Assembly (NCBI GenBank): GCA_018292915.2
Contig: JACVVK020000091.1
Location: forward strand, 1,586,001 to 1,650,000
Direction: 5' to 3'
Source of the DNA: Batillaria attramentaria
Lineage: Eukaryota; Mollusca; Gastropoda; Batillariidae
Length of the DNA: 64,000 nucleotides
The stretch's first letter is position 1, and each line of letters begins with the position of its first letter. The notes beneath the pieces are model-generated. The model was not told the origin of the DNA, made no database searches, and was given only the letters and a program-made list of their open reading frames with translations. A program made the translations under genes and the position numbers. Below are positions 1 through 12,728 of the stretch, piece after piece.

Positions 1-1546
1 CACATTTTGTATACAAGGACACCCTTATTAAACTGAAAATGTTGTTTTAAGGGGAGTATTTCTAGCGCATTGAGTTTTTGATCTGTTGACAGTGCTGGGT
101 TTATTAAGATCAGCTTTGCAGCTCTTCTGTGCAAAGAGTTCAGCCTCTTCAAATGAACGTCACCTGAACCATCCCATACTGTCGAGGAATAATCGACATG
201 AGACTTAATGTGGGCGTCGTAGAACATTCTACGAGTCTCAGTGGTAGTGATGGACTTCAACCGGGACAATAAGTAGAGATTTTTGGAGACAATTTTACAG
301 ACATAACATTGCTGATGTGCGGCTGCCACTGAAGTTGATTGTCAACAGTTAGCCCGAGTAAGCGATGCTGCGCTACCTGTTTAATCTGTTTGCCGTTGAT
401 GGACAAATTTAGGGGCAGGGGGGCCAACTGGTGTTTTTGGCGTGTGGTAAGTACCATGCACTCGGTTTTAGATGGGTTCAGTACCATGGCATTCGTAGCA
501 CACCAGCTTGAAACTTCATGTAAACTTTGATTTAGACGTTGACTGACGACCTCAATGTTTTTATCAGGGGTGTGGATAATTGTGTCATCGGCAAACATGT
601 CACATGTATATTTCATTGCCTGAATGATTTCCTGAGTGATCCAAGGGGATAAAGTGTTATTTTTTACTCGTTTTTGCTGCATCGGGGCATGCCTATCAAG
701 TACATTGCTAAACAAACTATACCACTTTGAGACAGCTGATTGAGGATCAGTGTCATTGTAAACATGAGCGAAGGGAGTGTTGTGTAGTTCAGCAAGAAAT
801 GCTGCTTCATTAAACTGTTTGAAAGATCTGTAAGTGACTGTTGTGTGTCCACCTTTGTTGTTGATTGGAAGTGCCGATGACCACGAGCAAATGACAGGAT
901 AGTGATCACTAACACTTAGATTACCAACCTGCACACCCGAGACAGTATCAGGTCGGTTAGAATAAATGTGGTCGATGAGGGTTGATGTGGATGCGGTGAC
1001 TCTTGTAGGAGATTTGACTAACTGGTGAAGACCTAGCAAACTAATCGTACAGTCCCATGCTGCATGAGGTTTAAACATATCAATATTAAAATCGCCCATT
1101 ACAATTACGTCATTGTCAGGTAATCCTACATTTTCAACATTATGCAAAAAATCATCATACCAATCGAAGTTGGCAGCGGGGTTACGGTACATGAAACTAA
1201 CAAACAATGGCCGAGTTTTGTGGCTTTTTACTTCTAACCATAAACATCCCACATCTGGAGTATCTAAGTCCTGACGCCTGTGAACTAAATGTTGGATGGA
1301 GTGATGTATATAGACAGCAAGACCTGTCTGACCAGAGGAGCATGGATCACGGCGAACCAGGGAAAAGTTTGGGACACTGATGGCTTCATCGCTTATGTTG
1401 GGGTTTAGACGCGTCTCACTAAAGCCAAACAGATGGAATGGTTCAGGGTGGTTCAGATACAGACAAACATCAGACATCTTATTAAACAAATGATAAACAT
1501 TCAAGTGGCCTAGGCGTAGGTCGTTACGCAGTTTGAATTGAGGCAT
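1..1546 (-). mobile_element. Non-LTR retrotransposon (LINE) copy with internal deletion, running off the left edge
   Basis: The minus strand reads an apurinic-type endonuclease domain from 1546 (motifs FGFSETRL, VIVMGDFNID and SDHYPV are visible), as used by LINEs to nick target DNA. At about 600 the frame passes directly into FADDTIIH and the thumb/C-terminal part of a reverse transcriptase. The fingers and most of the palm, several hundred codons, are therefore missing, and the EN and RT remnants sit in one 429-codon frame ending at 257. After a frameshift the RT C-terminus continues to base 1 and out of the window. The C-terminal region resembles that of the LINE at 17512-19225 (shared TTRQKHQL), so both belong to one or closely related jockey/CR1-like families. 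This copy is inactive. Confidence 0.85.
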
Positions 1547-2361
1547 TGTAGGTATATTGAATGTAAAGTAAAACTGAAAATAATATCAATAAAGGAAGTA
1601 AAAGGAGACGACAATCAATAAAATGATTATGTAAGCCAGATGATGACAAAAATCAGTGTATGCACAAGAAAATTGATACCCACGGATATGTAGAAGAGAA
1701 GGATAAATCCAGGGGTGAGTGTGCACAAAACTCACACTACAGTCCGGTTCGGCTAGGTAGGTAGTATCCGTGGGGTGGGAGTAATCCGGTAAGTGTACAC
1801 ACAGGTAGTTCACACTATCCACGTCGGATCACTATAGGAAGTCCAAGGGCACTGTAACGGCCACGCTTCGGCGATAGTTAACAAAACAAACTACTAACTG
1901 CAGATAAGTACTGCACAGGTGGGGATCGCACAGTTAATGCACCGTGTCTATTGACTGCACAGTAACACCGTTCGCACGCTGGACGAGGTATGAGGAGGAT
2001 AATGTAGATGATAATGTGAATCACTGTAAGTGAAGTTGGACACAATAAATCCAGACCCCAGCCAGTCAGATAGATGACGTGATATGGTCACAGAGCTATC
2101 AACACGTATGAAACAGCACTACAGAGAATCACAAGCACCGCTGTAGTGCTATAGACACATACACTCCACAACAGGGTGGTACGATGTAGCACCAGAATAC
2201 GGAATAGCGTGATGTAACACCACAGATTACGAGCACCGCTGCTGTAGGCGGAGCCGAAAGTGTTAGCACTCGTATATATCCACACAGCAATATTGAGAAG
2301 ACACACCGAATTCAGTCTACACAAGCTAAGTTATCTCAATACTGTTGCTTAGCACACCAGA

Positions 2362-2363
<2 letters not shown>
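1547..2363. other. No gene recognised
   Basis: Upstream flank of the LINE. Short open frames exist on the minus strand (1586-1822, 2088-2324), but they show no domain or splice context. I see no clear repeat boundaries. Confidence 0.4.

Positions 2364-2430
<67 letters not shown>
2364..2430. repeat. (GA)n microsatellite
   Basis: Nearly pure GA dinucleotides for about 66 bp. The following 370 bp to 2801 hold a poly-T run near 2519-2536 and no recognisable gene. Confidence 0.95.
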
Positions 2431-2798
2431 ATAAACATTTACACAAAGATAAAAATGATATCATGGAGACATAACACCGGGGTCTTGAAAATCCAAATGT
2501 GTCATTTTATTGTAAGGTTTTTTTTTTTTTTTTTTTGAATAGGCGATGGGCCCCGTGCTTCTTTCGCCAGATCAACAATATGTGCGGAAAACTTTCTTTG
2601 AAAAGTTATCTTCTAATTCATCGTAAGTAACCCATCCCACATTGTACTAAAACGTGTACATGAGTGTATATTTCGTGTTGTGTGAGTCGCTGTATGCACC
2701 AGTAAACAGTACTGTATCATTACATTTAGGCAAACGCCGAGGCGGATTTCAGCTGTTTCGGGCATGAGGGCTTGCGCTGTTGTACATTCTACTCTATT

Positions 2799-2801
<3 letters not shown>

Positions 2802-2890
<89 letters not shown>
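2802..2890. repeat. (TG)n microsatellite
   Basis: Uninterrupted TG repeat of about 88 bp. Confidence 0.97.
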
Positions 2891-2892
<2 letters not shown>

Positions 2893-2950
2893 AAGAAATA
2901 GTTGCAGTTTTCCAAGTTTAGTATTTGTAGTTTAGCAAGGACAAGATCTA

Positions 2951-3400
2951 ACAAGATGGCCACCAGCCCAGTATGTTTGTTTCCATTCAGTGACCTGCTG
3001 TCGTCGTGGTCGTTGTGTCATGTATGCTGCCAGCGCGCACACCGTCGTACGCAAGCTCTCTGACATTTAAGCATGTTGACATAAAGAAAGTACTGGAAAC
3101 CCTTTCCGTACTTCTTTGAAGCCCCAAACACACGAGGTCGTGTTAGCTCGCTTAGCTGGTTGACGTCACTAACTTTCTGACGTATGCGAGGTTCTACATA
3201 GGTGAATGAATTCTTGTAACAAAGTCATTCCCCTTTGACAGAGTTACTTCCCGCAGGCCTGATTGACAGGTGACAGACAATTGCTTACTGGTATCGGAGA
3301 AGAGAAACACTGACCCACTCTCTCTCTCTTTCTCTCTCTCTCTTTCGAGTGCAGCGAAAATCAGTTCAAAAAGGTAAACTCCGTTCACCGGCGCGCTGTC
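2951..3400 (-). mobile_element. Family A-like terminal fragment
   Basis: It begins with the reverse complement of the family-A right terminus (acaagatggccaccagccca, then a TGTTTCCATT stretch). About 400 bp then closely match 23117-23515, including the same CT-rich tract at the far end. The two copies share this body, which differs from the body of the long family-A copies, so they may be a sister subfamily with the same terminus. Confidence 0.65.
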
Positions 3401-3414
3401 AAACTCTTACACTC

Positions 3415-3735
3415 GGGTAATTCTAGTACCGACCAAAAGTTTAAAATCCTCAAACTTCTACCTCTAAAACGGCATCTGGAGTTTAACAAATGCTTACTGA
3501 TGCACAAAATTGTTTACTACAAAGCCCCAACATATCTTCATCAACTATTTAATTTCGAACATGATAAACAGCACAACACAAGGAACAGTCTGCTCCCAGT
3601 GCCTCGTCCAAGGGTTGATATATATATATAAAAGTAGCCTGTCTTTCTCAGGGGCATCCATATGGAACTCTTTACCAATGAGTATCCAAAACGTTTCCAA
3701 ATTCATAAACTTCAAACAAATATTCTACGCGATAA
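3415..3735 (+). mobile_element. LINE reverse-transcriptase C-terminal fragment
   Basis: The plus strand reads a typical LINE post-RT tail with short frame breaks: phrases such as LKLLPLKRHLEFNKC, a PRPRVD-like segment, and FSGASIWNSLPMS. The same architecture is seen at 17526-18023 and 8290-8590. The 5' part is absent. It is a dead, truncated copy. Confidence 0.7.
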
Positions 3736-4091
3736 GCTTATCTGACCATATACATAGAAATGTGTTACATACATGTTTTGAAATATTAGAGACGACTGTA
3801 AAGTTCTTATTTGGCACACAGCCAGTATCATCAGCACATGCCACGTATGTTTTGATTTGTTTATCGTGTGTATTTTTCTCTCCTGTATTTCCCTTAGATA
3901 GTTTATACTTTTTTCCTTTTTTATTGTTTGTTTGTTTGTTTTGATTTTTTTTTCTCAATACCCTTTAATGTAGAATAGCAGGACAGCATGTAAGATAGGC
4001 AGCAATGCCTAAATGCTCTATCCTGAATAAAAAACGTATCATCATCATCATCTCTCTCTCTGTTAGACGCGCGCTTGTCTGTGTGTGTATG

Positions 4092-4097
<6 letters not shown>

Positions 4098-4143
<46 letters not shown>

Positions 4144-4437
4144 CGGCACTCACTGAAGCGGAGAAGTACGTTCGCTGCACCATACACGTCAGCATCGATG
4201 ACGCACGTTTTCTTACGTCATTGTCAGAGTTACACTTGCAAAATCGTCTCTGCGGGAGATCAGCAGTGACGTGCATTTGCAGGGCTCCCTAAAAGCTACA
4301 GACCTAAAGGGTCCACTGACCCCCAGTTCAAAATTTTAGGGGGTCTTTGTACCTCCACTTTCAATTTTAAAGGGTCAGAATCATTTCTCAAGTTTTTAGT
4401 GCATAGAATTATAAATTCAGTAAATACTGCTGAACAG

Positions 4438-4503
<66 letters not shown>

Positions 4504-5236
4504 AAAACTGAATTTTATCAACTTCAAATCATATAATTAAGTAAAGTGGGTACAATTCAGTTTTGAAAGTTGGAAACTCTGACTTTTTGCTGCTCTGTGC
4601 CGACTCTGATGCGACGTCTAAATCGTAGCTATGCGACGCCGAAGTGCACCCGCTGCCGGGCGAGGGCTCGAGCCCCTCCACAACTTTTCCACTGACGGAA
4701 AAAAGTCCATAGTCTTTTGAACTTTCACTTTTTAAGTGGCATGAATCCGTCACAGAGAAAGCGAATCCGATCGGTGACAAGAGCACTGACTCTAAAATCT
4801 TTCGTCCATAGTTTCGAGCGCAGAAGCGGAAAAAGATGGGGCACATTCACTACGCGCGAGTGGCTGTAGTCGCCGCCGATCTGCAGCGGTAGACAGTTAA
4901 CGCCTGCGAGCGTTAAACAGAACCAAAAACAGAACCGAACTGAACGCGGCCAAGGCAAGGGAGAACACGCACTCGATCACAACAAGCCTATGGGCGTACG
5001 CACGGTAGTGCAGAGGTAGTGCGTCAAGCTAAGCACAGATCGCGTTCATAATGCTTCAACGTACCCCCTCGAATTTTTTTAGGACGTAAATTTTTACTTC
5101 AGTGCGTAAATTACGCACAGACGCACAGTTTAGGGAGCCCTGGCATTTGTAACACAGAGGCTTACCTATGAACGTGGAAAATTTAGCCCGTCCTATGATG
5201 TTGTTTCCATTACTATGGAAACAACATGAAAAAGAA
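4098..5236 (-). mobile_element. Family A copy (A4), truncated and interrupted by a hAT-like insertion
   Basis: The reverse complement matches the first few hundred bases of family A, from the terminal palindrome (gttgtttccat/atggaaacaac, about 5200-5228) to the segment that ends in a (CA)n tract at 4098-4140. The copy is split at 4280-5142 by a separate transposon. Removing that insertion and one copy of its target duplication restores colinearity with the copies at 10352 and 61789. Confidence 0.8.
4280..5142. mobile_element. hAT-like non-autonomous transposon (863 bp) with TIRs and target duplication
   Basis: Perfect 14-bp terminal inverted repeats, cagggctccctaaa at 4280-4293 and its complement at 5129-5142, are flanked by a 7-bp direct repeat gcatttg (4273-4279 and 5143-5149). 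The uninterrupted family-A copies carry a single gcgtttg at this point, so the empty site is visible. CAGGG termini suggest hAT, whose duplications are normally 8 bp. No transposase is present, and a (TG)n array sits inside at 4439-4502. Confidence 0.85.
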
Positions 5237-5454
5237 ACAAAAAGCAAAACCAAATAATAAAAAAACAACAAAAACTAACAACAACAACAACAAAAACCAA
5301 AGAAACTAGCCCCGAACAACAAGAAACATACAAACAAACCGAAAAGCCAACCCCCAAATCCCATCCCCCGAAAAAAAATTCGTGCTCCCGGTCATAATTC
5401 GAACTTACACCCCGAGTATGACCGATGATGTGTTGCGAAGTCTCCTCAACTTAC
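5237..5454. other. A/C-rich low-complexity intronic or flanking DNA
   Basis: (AAC)n and A-rich runs follow the end of family-A copy A4. A minus-strand splice donor for the FN3 exon lies at 5454. Confidence 0.5.
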
Positions 5455-5686
5455 TGGCTTCTCCTGAAAAGCCGCGGACTTCCACCGGCTGTACTGACGC
5501 CGCTCCCATGTTGTTTTGGGCAGTCACCTTGACCATATAAGGCGTGTAGATGTTGTTCACATGCACTTCCCTCCGTCCAACTTGCCAGTCGTACTCCACA
5601 TGACTCTGCTCTCTGTTCGACCCTTCCTCTCTCCACGTGATGACGTAGTGAAATCCTGGACCATTGTGCTCCAGTCTGCCCATGGA
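5455..5686 (-). CDS. Exon: second half of an L1CAM/neuroglian-type FN3 domain (FN3-2)
   Basis: The minus strand gives 77 codons between a ctccag acceptor (5688-5687) and a GTAAGT donor after 5455 (phase 0 in, phase 1 out). The peptide contains LEHNGPGFHYVITW, a YDW segment, MVKVTAQNNMGAAS and ends near FSGEA. This matches the C-terminal half of the second fibronectin type III domain of the L1CAM/neuroglian family, recognised from family knowledge (compare EHNAPNFHY in fly neuroglian). These domains form the extracellular stalk of a homophilic neural adhesion protein. The upstream partner exon (phase 2 to 0) was not found, so the exon may be a remnant or its neighbour may be lost. The rest of such a gene (FN3-3 to 5, TM, ankyrin-binding tail) would lie beyond the left edge. 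Confidence 0.8.
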
Positions 5687-5859
5687 CTGGAGGTAAGACA
5701 TTACGTAGACATTACAATGTTGCAGATACAAATACAGATACTTTTCGTGCCATTTAAATATACATGTACACATAGACACATATATACGTCACAGGAATGT
5801 GGCACTCCATACACGCATACAAATACGACATAACGGAAATGGTTTCCTCAACACAATTT

Positions 5860-6004
5860 CAAAATAAATGACATTGCAAATTTCCACACTTAAGCAGAGC
5901 TTACCCTTCTCACCACGTGACTGTAATACGTCAAAATAATGCCCAATGTGTGAGAGAGTGCGTGATTCGCGTGAGCCAACGGGTTGGGTTCGGTATCAAC
6001 CGCT

Positions 6005-6038
<34 letters not shown>

Positions 6039-6045
6039 GGTAATA
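5860..6045 (+). mobile_element. SINE-like repeat (family S3)
   Basis: Related to 34180-34405 (plus), 6661-6893 (minus) and 14945-15015 (minus, partial). Shared blocks are an aaaataaatgnaattctaaa-like start, a caccacgtgattgtaat-like block, gtgtgagagagtgcgtgattc, and a gggttgggtt block ending in a trinucleotide run (here tagtagtag). Diverged copy. Confidence 0.5.
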
Positions 6046-6660
6046 GTATTATTTTATTACACAAGCGGTGGTTCATAAATAGATCAGAGCGAGCGCGAGA
6101 TATGTACGAAGCAGAATTTCGCAACAGAAGCCAAAATGGCATCTTACGTGTTACGCAAATGTTTTCCTTGGAAGGCACAGCAGAACTAAATAATCATATA
6201 ATTATACAGAACAGAGTTTTGCAACACGAGTGACAAATTAACCTGATGGGGTCAGTTTTAGGAACTTTGTGTTTTCGGATTCATAAGCAACTAACACAAC
6301 TTTTCTGACAGTTTCAAGACTGAATGTAGTTTATAAATATGTAAAAAGTGACCACATAATACAACCACGCGGTATCGGCGTGATTCGCAGGTCCGATTTT
6401 ACTGATCATTTTATAAAAATGCAAGATTCCAACAAACATATCTCAGGCCTTCACCACGCTACAGAAATAATTTACCAAAACAAAGCTTGTTTCCAGAGAA
6501 GCAAATAGTTCCATATGCCCCAAATCATCCTTTGTCCCCCTTTTATGGGATTTAACCCATCGGGCATTCTTCTTTAAAAATCATAGAAAATAAAAAAAAG
6601 GAAACAAAGTGAAAGCCCCCCCCCCCCCCCCCTTCCAAAACTTAAAAAAAAATCCAGAAA
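6046..6660. other. Unassigned non-coding stretch
   Basis: I searched this interval on the minus strand for the missing FN3 exon (end of FN3-1 plus start of FN3-2) and found nothing like it. It contains a poly-C tract near 6618-6632. Confidence 0.45.
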
Positions 6661-6893
6661 ACAACAACAACAACTACAACAATAGGAGCTTTACCCAATT
6701 TCATGAATCGACTCAAAGCGCCGCGAACTGAACCCAACACGCACCCTCACGTAAATCACAGGTATTGTCTCACACACTGGACATAAACGCAGTACAATCA
6801 CGCGGTGCGAAGGGTCACCTCAGCCATTAAAATTTCGGAATTTAGAATTGCATTTATTTTTTAATTTTTGTGGGCTGAACATTTCTAAAGCAA
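6661..6893 (-). mobile_element. SINE-like repeat (family S3), inverted copy
   Basis: The reverse complement matches 34180-34405: gtgggctgaacatttc, fcaattctaaattccg-like block, the cacgcggtgcgaag/caccacgtgattgtaat region, gttgggttcagt and an aaagctcctatt end followed by (AAC)n. The block around 6830-6880 is also shared with 14945-15015. Confidence 0.6.
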
Positions 6894-7380
6894 CAACAAA
6901 CAACAACAACAACAACAAAAACCACCAAAAGAACAAAAAAAAAAAAAAAAAAAAACAACGAGTAATGAAACAAAGAAACAAACAAAACCAAACAGGACAA
7001 ATCAAATCAAATCAAATCAAATCAAATCAAATCAAATCAAATCAAATCAAATCAAACAAATACAAAAAATCCCTCAAACAACAACGAAAAAAAAAATTCC
7101 AAAAACAAACAAACAGCAACAACCACCACACCACCACCACTAACATCACCAACAACAAAAAACAAAAGCAGAACAAGAGACAACATCCAAAACCAAACAC
7201 CAAAAACCAAACCAAACAAAACAAAACAAAACAAAACAACCCTCAAAAACAAAAAAAAGTGAAGTAAACAAAAGAAAAAAGAATGAAAACATAACAAAAC
7301 AAAAGAAAACAAATAAAGGAAACCAAAGTGAATAAAACAAGACATAACAGGACCAAAAAAAAAAAAAAAAAAAATTAAAG
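6894..7380. repeat. A/C-rich low-complexity block with (ATCAA)n pentamer array
   Basis: About 490 bp of almost pyrimidine-G-free sequence: (AAC)n, poly-A (6937-6955), a clean ATCAA pentamer array at about 6999-7055, then AAAAC/AACC repeats and poly-A at 7355-7372. Long frames here are artefacts of composition. Confidence 0.85.
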
Positions 7381-7423
7381 AACACACGTGGCGGATGCGT
7401 CTAGTGTAGATGCCTGCACTCAC

Positions 7424-7571
7424 TGTCCCGGTTCGTGGGAGTCGCTGTACTCTACGATAAACCCCTGTAGTGGCCAGACACTGGACGCCGCTTCCTGGTA
7501 CTTCCACTCAATGTCCGCCCTCATACCACCACACGATATAATAGTGACGTCATACGGCGGGCCTGGGGGTG
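7424..7571 (-). CDS. Exon: first half of an L1CAM/neuroglian-type FN3 domain (FN3-1)
   Basis: Bounded by acceptor tttacag before 7571 and donor GTGAGT after 7424 (phase 1 in, phase 2 out; 148 nt). The peptide starts PPGPPYDVTII, contains MRADIEWKYQ and ends FIVEYSDSHEPGQ, the beginning of FN3-1 of the L1CAM/neuroglian family. Its entry phase (1) is compatible with the donor of the Ig4 exon at 33355. A short Ig1-4/FN3 form could therefore be spliced in principle, but Ig5, Ig6 and the next FN3 exon are not visible. A 99-bp (CA)n array abuts the acceptor on the upstream side. Confidence 0.8.
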
Positions 7572-7575
7572 CTGT

Positions 7576-8289
<714 letters not shown>

Positions 8290-8291
<2 letters not shown>

Positions 8292-8590
8292 AGCTAGAAA
8301 TGCTCTCTCTTCCGAAACATCTGATCTTAAACAAAGGTATATTCATGTTCAAAATCCGCAAAGGCGTTCTGCCACAGTACATCAGCAGCCTCTTTACCTC
8401 GTCTGATCCACGCTATCCCTCATCAACGCACCGCTTTATACCACCACGTCCGAGGATATTTTTAAATCAAGTCTTTCCTTCTCCGGTGCCTCTCTCTGGT
8501 ACAATCTTCCTCTAAGCATTACTAGCAATGGATCGCAATCATCATTCAGGAAAAGTCTCTTCAACCACCTGGCATCGGAAACTGCATAAA
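8290..8590 (+). mobile_element. LINE reverse-transcriptase C-terminal fragment
   Basis: Plus-strand frames give LPKHLILNKGIFMFKIRKG, then a PPRPRIF segment, then (frameshifted) FKSSLSFSGASLWYNLPLS. This is the same post-RT tail as at 3415-3735 and 17526-18023. 5' truncated and frameshifted. Confidence 0.7.
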
Positions 8591-8763
8591 TGATTCACAA
8601 TCCACCCATCTTGCCCATTCACCAAAGTTCACTTCTTACCAACAAAACCTGTCACGCAGTTTACATAAATAATGATAAACCTGCGCTAACTCCATGAGTA
8701 TGTACATCATAACTGATATCATGATTTTGTGTATAATCATGTTTGCCGCGCGAGCTTGCGCAT

Positions 8764-8765
<2 letters not shown>

Positions 8766-8856
<91 letters not shown>
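8766..8856. repeat. (TG)n microsatellite
   Basis: Uninterrupted TG repeat, then a short (TTTG)n. Confidence 0.97.
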
Positions 8857-8859
<3 letters not shown>

Positions 8860-9303
8860 TTTGTTTGTTTAGGTGTGTTTGCGTGCGATTTCCAGTTCTT
8901 ATGTACTTTTTTTATCCTTCCCTTCATATTCTTCTTTTGAATCTTCTTCTTTTTTACGGTAGTGTAGCAACGGCAAGTTTGAAAATGGTCTTTGTATGCT
9001 TATAACTTCTTCCGTTGTAAAATAAAGGATAGTTATCGTTATCGTTATATCTCTTTATATCTCTCGCTCTCTGACCGTAGGCCACTACACAGGAAGGAAG
9101 TGTTTCAGTTGTATAACAAGATCTCAGGCACAATGTTTGGTTGTTCTAACGTACATAACTCGCTCAGTTCACCGAATAGGTTCCACTTCTCTCTGATGTA
9201 TCCATTAAGAATTACGTCCGAAAAGCTGTATTTCAGGAAATGTTTCAGTCGTTTAGTGTGATTTTATTGTAGTTATTGATGGTGTTTTATGCAATTCATT
9301 AAA

Positions 9304-9352
<49 letters not shown>

Positions 9353-9546
9353 ATGTCATTACTTTTTGTATGATGTCACGTGTTTATTTGTTTACTTGTC
9401 GGTAAAGTAAAAGGCAAATTTTCATTTTATGGACAATAAAGTTATGTGTATGTGTTCTGGCTGCCCTGGACAAACTATGGAACCATTTAATGGGTTTTCG
9501 GTTCGTGCTAAGCATGTGGAAATTTAACTAACAGAAAAGTAAAACA

Positions 9547-9592
<46 letters not shown>

Positions 9593-10340
9593 CCTGCGCA
9601 TGAATAAACGCAGATTACAACAGTAATATTCATCACTGTCTTCCTTTATTCAGATTCAAAAAAGGTAAAGCACAAATCATGCGAACATCGTAGCTTATTT
9701 ACACCAGAACTGTGCTTGAAAAACGAAAACGAGGGCACGAATGATGATTCAATGGTCGTTGAAGCTTTCCATTCTGTACGTGAGTAGTTTAAGTGCTCTG
9801 TACTTTTCTTTCTTTTCAGTGAAGTCAGGAACTGTATAGAAAATGTGCATGCAGGCTTTCTAATACATCAGATGGGTTATAACCTGTAACATAAAAGATG
9901 CTAGGTGCAAGGTTTCCGTTTGCCGTATAATTATAGTGTTTGCCGACTTGATATGCCTGAAGCCCATACACAAACTGTTAATAGAGGATTGATTTCTTGG
10001 TAAGTATACGATGTAAACTGTTCTTTCTGTCCTGTGTATTTTCCAGGCGAAATAAAGCAATGTACCTGATAATGTAATTGGGAAAAAAATTACTCAGAAA
10101 CATGTATTTACATACATTTAAAAGCTTCTGCATACTAACAGATACAATGGAACCCCCCCCCCCCCCCCCCCCGCATACTAACAGATACATGTCGACTACA
10201 ATGGACCCCCCCCCCCCCCCATCCCGCTCTTCCCCTCCCCCTCCCCTCCGATCCTACCATACCATCGCAGCAAACAAACTTAAAACACGCAAAGCGGAAC
10301 AACAAGAGGGATGAGTAATCTAATTTCGAAATGCTGCTGG
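8860..10340. other. Gene-free repeat-rich stretch
   Basis: Holds a (GA)n array (about 9313-9349), a (CA)n array (about 9547-9592) and two poly-C runs near 10155-10172 and 10206-10220 set in a near-duplicate 'catactaacagatac' context. A plus-strand frame at 9070-9261 may be another diverged LINE tail. No neuroglian Ig5/Ig6 exon was seen here. Confidence 0.45.
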
Positions 10341-10351
10341 TGCTGCTGTTG

Positions 10352-12663
10352 TTTTTATGTTGTTTCCATAGTAATGGAAACAACATCATAGGACGGGCTA
10401 AATTTTCCACGTTCATGGGCAAGCATCTGTGGTACAAACGCACGTCACTGCCGATCTCCCGCAGAGACGATTTTGCAAGTGTAACTCTGACAATGACGTA
10501 ACAAAACGTGCGTCATCGATGCTGACATGTACGGTCCACCGAACGCGCTTCTCCTCCTCAGTGAGTGCCGTCTGTGCGTATGTGTGTGCGTGCGGCTGTG
10601 TGTGTGTGAATTGTGTCCAGGCCCGTTTCTTCGAAAATACTCAACCGAATGGCTTCAAATTTGGGGTATCCAAATATATCAAAATGTTACATTAGACGAT
10701 TCAAGCGTGTGATGATTGCTTAAGTGATTTGGGAGTTATCGCCCTTTTGAGACAAGTTGGTTGTCTTTCGTGTACAGGCGTAATATTTATTTAAATCACT
10801 CAATTTTTTGGCAGTAGATAGCTTGAATACGGACTCTGAACAGAGTCACTACTAGAAAATGGTCGCTCTTATAGTTTTCATGTAAACCGAGCCTGAGTTG
10901 ACATTGCATGTGAACCCAGTTCAGATGCCTATTTCTCCGAAAACACTGAACCGATCGATTTCAAATTTGGGGTTTCTAAATGCATCAAGATTGTTGAATA
11001 GAAGGCCCGATCCAGGTACGATTGCACACATGATTTGCGAGTTATCTCCCTTTTCAAGGCGTTTAAAGGCGTAATATTTACCTAAACCACTCCATTTTTT
11101 GGACATAGATAGCATGAATAGGGACTCTCAACTAAGTGAATTTTGGAGGTTGTCGCTTTTATACTTTTGGCGTAAGCCGTACCTGATGAAAGTGCTGGTG
11201 AACACACTTTAGATCTCAAAATCGCTCCTACTATACATAGATAATGAGCCTGGGGTGCCATAAAAAATATACAAAAAAATTAGAAAAATTCACTGCAGCC
11301 GTTATCGTCAGTTGACTCGAAAATTTGTACTCACAGCACATTTCCTCTACAAGCCACACGCCTCACAAACATCGAAGAACAGACGCACGCGCACTGACGT
11401 AAAGTAAGTGCGTCATGTTTGATTGACGTGATGCTGTTTTTTCTTGGGGGTGTCTCGCCACTTTCTTTCCGAATTCCTCTGTTTGGAGACGTGGTGTATT
11501 TTACTTCTACTATGTCGCCATCTTCGTGCAATCGCAGAGAAGACACGGGATATAACAGAATACAACTCCAATACTTTATGAACAGAATATGCACGGAGAA
11601 CAAATTCATGAAAGAAGAAGAACCCAGAACGCTGTGCAGGGCTGCTTACGTACTGAACAGGTCAGATCCATCGCAGAAAAGGCACGCGCGCACTGACGCA
11701 AAAGGCAGTATCAGCGTCATTTTTTCCGACGTCATGTTTGATTGACGTGATACTGGCATTTCTTGGGGATGTGTCGCCACTTTTTGGACGTTCTCTATGT
11801 GTAGACGGGAAAAGCGGGAGTTTCATTGATGTAGTGTGCTTTGTTTTTCCCACTGACTCTCACTCAATAGCATAGTAGAGTGAGAGAACACCACATAGGT
11901 CTCAATGGAGCACAAACGCGGCTCGCGCGAGTCTGTGTGTGTGTGTGCGTGTGCGCGCGTGCGTGTGAGTGTGTGCGCGCGCGCATGTGTATGTCTGACA
12001 TAACACATAGTTAGAAAACGTTCGCCGCGCAGACTTGTCTGTTAAACATATTGGGTTGGTATTAATTCGATCTTTACACTGCGCACGCAGCAGCAACACT
12101 TCAATTTTCATGGGCCTGCTTTCATTGCAAGAACTATTCAATTCAAATTCAATTCAATTCAATTCAATTCAAACGACTTTATTGTGTCCATCAAGAACAA
12201 ATTTGTCTTTTGTTCAGGGCATGTAAAATTTATTAAAACAAAGGGTTAATATTTAAAGGCAGCCTCACGATGTATAATATAAGACAAGCAAACCAAAAGT
12301 GATAAGAAAGGACACAATACATAAATTTGATTCACCACTAACTACCAACCAACCAAACTGAGCCCACAATACTGGTGGCTAAAATAGAAACCACGGTAAC
12401 TAAATACACTCAAATTCCAATACTATCTACATACCACTTACACCACCACCCTCCCCTCCCCCTCCTTCATCACATGTCACACGCACGCACGCACGCACGC
12501 ACGCACTGTATCAAAGTTATTATGCCAAATGTATTATGCGTCATCCCAGTGAGGAAAAACGTCATAGATTTCAAAGAATACAACTTGACGTCTCTCTTCC
12601 AAAAACAAGATTGGTGTGATAGCCCGGTCAGTTGTTTCCATTCAGAGAGAGAGAGAGAGAGAG

Positions 12664-12728
<65 letters not shown>

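Noticed and set aside
6848..7267. 139-codon frame rich in N, K, Q
   Set aside because: Produced by A/C-rich low-complexity DNA and the ATCAA array.
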